A stretch of 24,537 bases of DNA from NCBI GenBank assembly GCA_003217965.1, contig QHNB01000082.1, positions 1-24,537 on the forward strand, written 5' to 3'. The position numbers and the translations under genes were made by a program. Source of the DNA: Verrucomicrobiota bacterium (GTDB lineage Bacteria > Verrucomicrobiota > Verrucomicrobiia > Chthoniobacterales > UBA10450). The notes under the pieces are model-generated. The model did not search any database, was not told the origin of the DNA, and worked only from the letters and a program-made list of their open reading frames with translations. Position 1 is the stretch's first letter. Each line of letters begins with the position of its first letter. Of this stretch, positions 16,192 through 22,315 are shown one piece after another.

Positions 16192-17765
16192 CTATTTTCG
16201 CTTGAAGAATGACCCGGCGGCGGGTCGAGAACTGCTGTGCGCGCTTAGGTGCGAATCGCGCCGCTTCAATTTCGGTACTACCTTAAGAATCGCTTTGCGA
16301 AGATCTTCCAGCCGCGCCGGTTTGCTGACGATTATATCCACATTCTCGGAGCGCCGCCCCGTCTCGGTTAACAAATCGGCAAACCCGGTGAGCATGATCA
16401 CCGGCTTGTTCGGTTCCATTTCTTTGATTGAGGCGGCTAGTTCATCACCGCTTATCTCTGGCATGGCGCGGTCGGTAATGACGAGATCGAACCGATCGGA
16501 CCGGAATTTCGCCATCGCCTCACGTGCATCGGCGGCGGTCTCGACCGTGTGACGATCCTCCGCCAGATACGCGCTCACGATCTCTCGAATGGCAGCGTGA
16601 TCGTCTACCACCAGAACTCGAAGGGGGTCGACCTTGGCTTCGACTTCTACATCAGCTGGCTCGATTACTTCTTCAGGAACCGGAAGGTAGATAGTAAACG
16701 TCGTTCCTTTATTGGGTTTACTCTTGGTCTCGATACTACCGCCGTGCCGGCGAATAATCCCATAACTCATTGCCAGCCCCAGTCCTGAGCCGCGTTTGCC
16801 CTTTGTCGTAAAAAACGGCTCCATACAGTTTCGCAAAGTCTCTTCGCTCATTCCGATGCCCGTGTCCGACATTTCGAGGCGGATATGCTTTCCCACTTCG
16901 CGGCTACGAAAGAAGATGCGCCCTCCCTCGGGCATGGCATCGACGGCGTTGAAAATAAGATTTGTGAATACTTCCCGGAGCTCGTCGGGCGTGCCGCAGA
17001 TAAGCGGGATTCCATCAAGATCCTTTTTAATATGAATGCTTGCGCCAGCGGCGTCGGCTTCAGATTGCCACTTCGGCGCTGTTCGTGAAATCGCTTGTTC
17101 GATCACATCGTTCAAATCCACTGCCTGGCGATGTTCGCGGGTAGCACGCGGCCGGTAGAATTCGCGTAAGCGCTCCACCATTTTCGCATTGCGATTCCGC
17201 AGGCCATCGTTCCGAGTGCCCGCATTCGCTCCTGCTGAATCACCTGCTGCTGCGTCGCTCGCAATTCTGTCAGTGTCTTTGCCAGATTGGCCGTCTGCTG
17301 TTGGAGCTCCAACGTTCGTTTATCGACCAATCGCTCCAGCCCTTCACTATAGAGCTGGATTTGCTGATTCAGCTTGCGCGACGTGAGGAGGTTCTCGATC
17401 CGAAGTAACACCTCGACGGAATCGAGCGGCTTCGACAAAAAGTCGGACGCACCCGAGGCCAGGGCATCATGTTTTGCTTGTAGGCTGGTATCCGCGGTCA
17501 ACACCAGGACCAGAGGTCGAGTCCGAGGCGACATCATATCATTGATTTCGTTCAGCACCTTCAAACCGGAAATCGGCTCCATTAGCAGGTCGAGTAGGAC
17601 CAGATCCGGATTGAGATCGAGAATTTGCTTCGCCGCATGGCTCGAATCGGTGATTGCAGTGCAACTACCGTATCCCGCCTGTTCCAAAATCCTCAGGAGG
17701 GCTTGAGCACTGGCTTCCTCGTCGTCAATGATGAGTATTCGCGCATTTGGATTCGCTAATCCCAT
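16192..17765 (-). pseudogene. Hybrid histidine kinase with REC domains at both ends, phospho-histidine region deleted
   Basis: The N-terminal fragment from ATG 17765 carries a receiver domain (Asp14/Asp15, phospho-acceptor Asp59 in VLLDLLMEP, Lys in SKPLDS), a coiled coil, and the start of a HisKA domain, QERMRALGTMACGIA. After that it leaves the frame and stops at 17112. From about 17192 another frame continues with NAKMVERLREFYRPR, an HATPase domain (NLIFNAVDAMPEGG, DTGIGMS, GSGLGLAMSYG) and a second receiver (VLVVDDHAAIRE, VITDRAMPEISG), ending at 16192. In this family HDFNN with the phosphorylated His normally follows GIA, with roughly 50 residues before MVERLREFY. That block is absent, together with a frame change. 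As written the gene cannot make a working kinase. An assembly deletion would look the same. Confidence 0.82.
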
Positions 17766-18201
17766 GTCGCTGTCCACCAGCAATATCCATGCTTGCTTGT
17801 CATCCCAGCCGACGCACAAATGCCACAGGGCCACACCCTTTAGCGCAAAAAGTACGATCGAAAGTCCGGCCGGCATGGCAGTAGGTTGTTTCCCCTCGTT
17901 TGTCACGCTGCACCCAACGTGCTCGCCCGCCTTTCCACCAATTCCCTCCTGATTGCGTCGCAACCCAAGCGCGACTGGTTCGAAATCGTCGAAACCCTCG
18001 CATCAACAATTTGTGACATCTCAGTGGGAAGCGGTTACGATGCTGTGAAATCTCACGCGGGGTTCTGCCACGTAGTCTTTCAACATCACCGCGAAATCGA
18101 CACTCTTGGCTGAGCTAGCGACGTGAGATTTGAACCGCGGCGAAAATCGTCACATAGTCGTAACTTTCCCGCTGGTTCCCCCTCGATAGTTTTAATTCCC
18201 G
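17766..18201. other. 436-base divergent intergenic region, no gene recognised
   Basis: Lies between the kinase (minus) and arsC (plus) and must contain both promoters. Open frames on either strand translate to atypical sequence without motifs. No arsR-like coding remnant is seen, and no ArsR-type operator can be defended. GGTTCGAAATC at about 17977 resembles a tRNA T-loop, but the flanking bases do not pair. Confidence 0.5.
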
Positions 18202-18669
18202 ATGAAAACAAAAGTCCTTTTCATCTGCATCCATAACAGTGCCCGGAGCCAGATGGCCGAGGCTTGGCTCAACCACACCTGCGGCGATTACTTCGAAGCA
18301 CAAAGTGCTGGCCTTGAACCCGGAACGCTTAATTTGTTGGCGATAAAAGCCATGGCAGAGGTGGGAATCGACATCTCAAACAAGAAGACACAGGACGTTT
18401 TCGACGTTTTCAAAAGTGGCCAGTTCTTCGCCTACGTCATCACCGTCTGCGATGCCGTAAGCGCTGAGAAGTGCCCAATCTTCCCGGGGGTGACGAAACG
18501 GCTGCACTGGAGCTTTCCTGATCCATCGCAACTGCAAGGCAGCGATGCCGCAAAGCTCGAACAAGTCCGCGCCATTCGCGATGAGATCCGATGCAAGATT
18601 GAGGAATGGTGCGACGAAGTCTGCCCGGAAGCATTAGGGCGTCTAAGCAGGCGATGGCGAAAAAGCTAA
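18202..18669 (+). CDS. arsC: Arsenate reductase, low-molecular-weight phosphatase type
   Basis: Reduces arsenate to arsenite in the cytoplasm by an LMW-PTP-like thiol mechanism. The P-loop CIHNSARS gives the nucleophile Cys9, Asn12 and Arg15. Two further cysteines, Cys83 (ITVCD) and Cys91 (EKCPIFPG), match the disulphide relay of the thioredoxin-coupled (S. aureus pI258-like) class, and the general acid is Asp107 in FPDPSQ. At 155 residues it is slightly longer than the roughly 131-residue prototype, with a charged C-terminal tail. Its last 16 bases overlap the aquaporin start at 18654, so the two were one operon. No arsenite exporter gene (arsB/acr3) or arsR is within the window; the aquaporin may have been the arsenite exit channel. 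Confidence 0.93.
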   Translation: MKTKVLFICIHNSARSQMAEAWLNHTCGDYFEAQSAGLEPGTLNLLAIKAMAEVGIDISNKKTQDVFDVFKSGQFFAYVITVCDAVSAEKCPIFPGVTKRLHWSFPDPSQLQGSDAAKLEQVRAIRDEIRCKIEEWCDEVCPEALGRLSRRWRKS

Positions 18670-18871
18670 TTGCCGAGTTCCTCGGCACCTTTGCTCTCGT
18701 CTTCGCTGGAACCGGCGCGATTGTCATCGATAACGTCAGTGGCGGGGCCTCCACCTAATCGCTCCGACGATGGGTGCCATGGCTGGAGTAGTTGACTGCA
18801 GATTGATGCGCGAGCCTAGGCTGTTGCTAACACGAGCAATCGCGTTCGACGGGCGGCCTCGGAAATGCTAG
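18654..18871 (+). pseudogene. Aquaporin/glycerol-facilitator remnant, internal part deleted
   Basis: The first 34 codons from ATG 18654 give MAKKLIAEFLGTFALVFAGT and then GAIVIDNVSGGAS, the typical first helix of an MIP channel, and then stop at 18756-18758. A neighbouring frame carries LIAPTMGAMAGVVDCRLMRE (from 18755), which reads like the last helix and cytoplasmic tail of the same family, up to a TAG at 18869-18871. Everything between, including both NPA loops (about 150 residues), is missing. The start lies inside the end of arsC, an arrangement consistent with an arsenite-conducting aquaporin of ars operons. As sequenced it cannot form a channel. The C-terminal match is judged from pattern only. 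Confidence 0.7.
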
Positions 18872-18883
18872 TAATATTCCTCG

Positions 18884-19237
18884 ATGTTCAGGAGCGCGGT
18901 AGTCTCATTGCTGGCCCTGGTCGCGTTCGCTCTGGCGAGCGCGCAAGTGCCAATTGCGTCGTGCATTCTTTCCGCAACAGCGAGCGAGAAGGCCTGTGAA
19001 TTGGGATGCTGTGCAAACAAGAGTTGCTGCGAAGATTCGCCCCGCAACACTGCACCGCCTGCGCAGCCGTTAGCGAAAAGCTCCCACGATGTGCAACTGC
19101 TCGCGCTCGCGCCGGTTGCCATTGCTTTACTGCCGGAACGAATTTCACCGCCTCATTTCGCTTCTTCTTCGAGCGAGATCTTGCCGATGGCGTCGGTGCC
19201 GTCGCGTCTCGCGCTTCTCTGCACGTTTCTCATCTGA
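18884..19237 (+). CDS. Small cysteine-rich secreted protein next to the cus genes
   Basis: A 117-residue protein with an N-terminal signal peptide (MFRS, then a hydrophobic Ala/Leu/Val core, probable cleavage near ASA at 18-20). A compact cysteine cluster follows: Cys27, Cys38, Cys42, Cys43, Cys48 and Cys49, in the context KACELGCCANKSCC. The rest is Ala/Pro/Ser-rich, with a second hydrophobic patch (QLLALAPVAIALL) and a hydrophobic C-terminus. The CC..CC arrangement and its place directly before cusC suggest a periplasmic metal-binding role for copper or silver; this is inference, since no named family is recognised. It begins 12 bases after the aquaporin remnant. Confidence 0.7.
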   Translation: MFRSAVVSLLALVAFALASAQVPIASCILSATASEKACELGCCANKSCCEDSPRNTAPPAQPLAKSSHDVQLLALAPVAIALLPERISPPHFASSSSEILPMASVPSRLALLCTFLI

Positions 19238-19258
19238 TCCAAAGAGCCTGATGCCGGA

Positions 19259-19282
19259 GGTGTGCCCATTGGTCGGCGCACC
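19259..19282 (+). promoter_or_regulatory. Hairpin in the leader of the efflux operon
   Basis: GGTGTGCC (19259-19266) and GGCGCACC (19275-19282) pair over eight positions, with one G-U pair in RNA, around an 8-base loop. It is 26 bases upstream of the outer-membrane gene start. No T-run follows, so it is more likely an intercistronic RNA structure or operator than a terminator. Confidence 0.4.
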
Positions 19283-19308
19283 TGGTCTTCAACGGAACTC
19301 TTGGATCA

Positions 19309-20661
19309 ATGAAAACAACTTACCTTTTATTATTTAGTTCAAACTTACTCTTATTCCTGCAGCGTGCGGCTGCCGGTGATGCCGGATTCCGCACAAAGGA
19401 TGGCGGCGCGATCTCGCTTGCCGAAGTAACTGCTGCTGCGCTGGCAAACAATCCAGCGATTAAAGAAGCGGTTCGAAAATGGAACGCGGGGAAGGCACGC
19501 ATCCCGCAAGCTGCGGCGTGGGATGATCTGCGCGTCGGCGGCGAATCGCGCGTGCGCCGCTTTGTCGATGTTCCGCCGAACGCGTTCATGGACCAGTCGG
19601 CTAGCATCGAGCAGGCAATTCCCATCACTGGGAAGAATCTTGTCCGAGCACGGGCGGCAACTGCCGAGGCGGTTTCGGCCTACGAAGAACTCCGTCGGCA
19701 ACAGCTCGATGTGATCGCCACGACGCGAGCGACGTTTTTCCGTCTCGCCAACGCACACGCGCAACTGGCCATCAATCAAAAGAATATCGTCTCGCTGCGG
19801 CAAATCGCCGATATCAGCCGAACGAAGTTCGAAGCGGGAACACATTCGGCGGCCGATGTCTTGGTCGCCGAAACGGAGGCAAGCAAAGTCCTGGAGGCAC
19901 AGCGTGACCTAGAGCGGCAACTTGCGAATGACGAGGCGCAGTTAAATGCGTTGATGAATCGCGACGCCTTTGCGCCGCTTGGTGTGCCTAGCGAAGTCAC
20001 GCCGAAAATGCCGGAGCTTTCTCCAACAAAGCTTCGCCCACTTCTTCTTACGCACCGGCCTGAGATCAGAATGGCCGAAGCGAGGATCGATATTGAGAAA
20101 TCCAATCTTGAGCTCGCCCGCCGGGCGTGGATTCCTGATCCTGCGCTCACGGTGAAAGCGCAGCGTTACAATGACGCTGCGCAGGCTGTGAGTGAATTGG
20201 ACGCGGGCGTTTCATTCACTGTTCCGTGGGTCAATTTCAGAAAATACGGAGCGAGCGTCCGCGAGGCGCAGGAGAACGTCGGCGCGGCCGAGGAAGCGCT
20301 CGAGCGCGTAGAGAAAGAGGCGCTGCGCTTGTTGCATGACCAACTCCAAACGATCGAAACGGCGCATCATCACCTCGAGTTGTTCCGCGACAAGATCATC
20401 CCTCAGGCGCAACAGGCCTACGAAGCCAACCGGCTCAACTACGAGTCGGGCAAAGCATCGTTTCTCGATTGGATCACATCACAACGCAACCTGCGCGATC
20501 TCGAAGCGATGGGACGACAGCATCTAGCCGATTATCAGGTCGCGCTCGCAGAACTCGAAGCAGTCATTGGCGCGCAATTTTTCCCGCTCCCAGCGAAAGA
20601 CGTCGAAGCGCACCAGCGAGGGATCACCGCGCCAGCGACATCGAAAGGCGGACCTAAATGA
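19309..20661 (+). CDS. cusC: TolC-like outer membrane efflux protein (CusC-type)
   Basis: Outer membrane channel of a tripartite heavy-metal RND efflux pump. The 450-residue protein has an N-terminal signal peptide (hydrophobic LLLFSSNLLLFL, cleavage after about AAA-G) and no lipobox cysteine. It has two OEP repeats with long coiled-coil helices: ISLAEVTAAALANNPAIKEA opens the first, and LLLTHRPEIRMAEARIDIEK with LELARRAWIPDPALTV opens the second. FLDWITSQRNLRDLEAMGRQ lies near the end. Its TGA stop overlaps the next start as ATGA (20658-20661), so it is translationally coupled to the adaptor gene. The assignment to copper/silver rests on the CusA-like pump and the metal-binding domain of the adaptor downstream. 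Confidence 0.88.
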   Translation: MKTTYLLLFSSNLLLFLQRAAAGDAGFRTKDGGAISLAEVTAAALANNPAIKEAVRKWNAGKARIPQAAAWDDLRVGGESRVRRFVDVPPNAFMDQSASIEQAIPITGKNLVRARAATAEAVSAYEELRRQQLDVIATTRATFFRLANAHAQLAINQKNIVSLRQIADISRTKFEAGTHSAADVLVAETEASKVLEAQRDLERQLANDEAQLNALMNRDAFAPLGVPSEVTPKMPELSPTKLRPLLLTHRPEIRMAEARIDIEKSNLELARRAWIPDPALTVKAQRYNDAAQAVSELDAGVSFTVPWVNFRKYGASVREAQENVGAAEEALERVEKEALRLLHDQLQTIETAHHHLELFRDKIIPQAQQAYEANRLNYESGKASFLDWITSQRNLRDLEAMGRQHLADYQVALAELEAVIGAQFFPLPAKDVEAHQRGITAPATSKGGPK

Positions 20662-21900
20662 CTAAACACTTAAAAAAATTCGCGACGATCTTCGCGCTAA
20701 TCGCGCTTTTAACCGCGTCCTGTTCGAGACAAACCGGCAGCTCAGGAAACAGCAACATCGATTACTGGACATGCACCATGCATCCATCGGTGCATTCCAA
20801 GACGCCGGGCAAGTGTCCGATCTGTTCGATGGATCTGGTACCGGTAATGAAGCAAACGTCGAGCGCTTCACCATCCGCGTTCGAGCCAGCGAGCGGCGGT
20901 GGAAGTATGCAAGGCATGGCCGGAATGCCCGGGATGCAGCCGGGCAGCCAAGCGGCCGGCGCCCCCGCGCATGAATTCATTGTGCCGGTTGAGCGCCAAC
21001 AACAAATCGGAGTGACTTACGCGCGGGCCGAGCACAAGCCGCTTGACCACACGATTCGCTCAGTCGGCATGATCGTGCCGGACAAGGCGCGCAATTGGCA
21101 GTTCGTCTCGCGCGTCGACGGTTACGTGCAAAAGCTGAACGTCACTTCGCCGGGCGAGATCGTCGACACCGGCAGCCCGTGAGACTCCTGATCGGCTGAT
21201 CCAATCGGCCAAAAGGCGTCTGCAACTCTGGAACGTAACCGAAGATCAGATCAACGAGCTCCAAAAGAATCTCAGAGCCAGCGAGACGCTTACATTGCTC
21301 TCGCCCTTTCGCGGCGTCGTGCAATCGGTGCCCGTCGAACAGGGCAAGAGCGTGAAAGTTGGCGACCTGTTGGTTGAAGTCGCCGACCTCAGCGTTGTCT
21401 GGGTCTGGGCGGACTTTTACGAGAATGAACTATCGATGTTGCAGACCGGCCAAAAGATCGCCGTCACCGCGAAATCTTATCCCGGTGAGAAATTCGACGG
21501 AACGATCAGTTTGATTAATCCGTTCGTCGACGAAGCAAAGCGCACCGCCAAAGTGCGGATCGACATTCCGAACACCGAGTTCAAGCTCCGCCCCGGAATG
21601 TACGTCAACGCGGAGTTGACGATGAGCATGGGCAAAGCGCTGACGGTGCCCGTCAGCGCAGTAATGCCCACGGGCACACGTAGCGTGGTCTTTGTCGATA
21701 AGGGGGGAGGCAGACTTGAACCACGCATCGTGCAGCTCGGCTCGAAATACGGCGACATCTACGAGGTGCAAAGCGGCCTACAGGAGGGCGAGCGTGTTGT
21801 TTCCAGCGCGAATTTTTTGATCGACGCCGAGTCGAAAGTGCAGGGCGCACTTGCGGATTTTGAAATGGGGAAAAGGCGTGACGGCGAGCCGGAGAAATAG
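20658..21900 (+). pseudogene. cusB: CusB-type RND adaptor, internally deleted and frameshifted
   Basis: The N-terminal part (20658-21182) is a lipoprotein (lipid Cys22 in LLTASCS) with a heavy-metal-binding domain containing YWTCTMHPSV and GKCPICSMDLVPV (Cys39, Met41, His42, Cys53, Cys56) and a Met/Gly-rich linker. The first barrel strand of the HlyD fold follows, ending GEIVDTGSP and a TGA at 21180-21182. The next frame continues ETPDRLIQSAKRRLQLWNVT, LTLLSPFRGVVQSVPVEQGK, VWVWADFYENELSML and so on to 21900. The piece between GEIV and RLIQSAKRR (the IYSPELLTAQ-type hairpin, about 40 residues) is missing, with a frame change. As written no full adaptor is made. It lies between cusC (ATGA overlap) and the four-helix-bundle gene. 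Either a true pseudogene or a sequence gap. Confidence 0.85.
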
Positions 21901-21908
21901 AGAAGGAA
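21901..21908 (+). promoter_or_regulatory. Shine-Dalgarno-like AGAAGGAA
   Basis: Purine-rich AGAAGGAA directly after the adaptor stop and 12 bases before the ATG at 21921. The spacing is slightly long but it is the best ribosome binding site candidate for the four-helix-bundle gene. Confidence 0.4.
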
Positions 21909-21920
21909 AACCCAACACAA

Positions 21921-22310
21921 ATGCAAGTGATAAGACATTTCCGTGAATTGGACGTTTACAAAAGCGTGTTTACCGCCGGACTTCAGATATTCGAACTCAC
22001 GAACAGCTTTCCAAGCGATGAGCCTTTCTCGCTGACCAATCAAATACGCCGGTCGTCACGATCGGTCTGCGCCAACCTGGCAGAGGCTTGGCGCAAACGG
22101 CACTCTGTCACGGCATTTGTTTCGAAACTCAGCGATGCGGAGGCCGAAGCTGCCGAAAACCAAGTGCATCTCGAAATGGCGCATCGGCTCGGTTACGTTT
22201 CCGAGGAAAACTTTCCCTCGATCGACGACGCTTATGAAAAGATCTGCGGACAAATCGTTCGCATGATTGATCAGCCAGAGAAATGGCTGATTCGACGAAA
22301 GGTTAATTAA
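21921..22310 (+). CDS. Four-helix-bundle protein (23S rRNA intervening-sequence protein family)
   Basis: A 129-residue all-helical protein of the S23/IVP type. Family landmarks are FRELDVYKSVF at the N-terminus, the SFPSDEPFSLTNQIRRSSRS segment, VCANLAEAWRKR, and AEAAENQVHLEMAHRLGYVS. Members were first seen inside insertions in 23S rRNA genes, are also widespread as free-standing genes, and form pentamers similar to the Avd accessory protein of diversity-generating retroelements; their function is mostly unknown. Here there is no rRNA, reverse transcriptase or template repeat nearby. It is instead placed inside the efflux operon, 20 bases after cusB and 5 bases before cusA, so it is presumably co-transcribed with the pump. 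Confidence 0.88.
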   Translation: MQVIRHFRELDVYKSVFTAGLQIFELTNSFPSDEPFSLTNQIRRSSRSVCANLAEAWRKRHSVTAFVSKLSDAEAEAAENQVHLEMAHRLGYVSEENFPSIDDAYEKICGQIVRMIDQPEKWLIRRKVN

Positions 22311-22315
22311 AAGGG

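Noticed and set aside
17970..18000. tRNA-like GGTTCGAAATC
   Set aside because: The flanking bases do not form a T stem, and no acceptor or anticodon arm is present.
17886..18113. Plus-strand open frame in the kinase-arsC gap considered as an arsR remnant
   Set aside because: The translation shows no helix-turn-helix or ArsR cysteine motif and no plausible start context.
21921..22310. Diversity-generating retroelement, because the protein resembles Avd
   Set aside because: No reverse transcriptase and no template/variable repeat pair are seen nearby.
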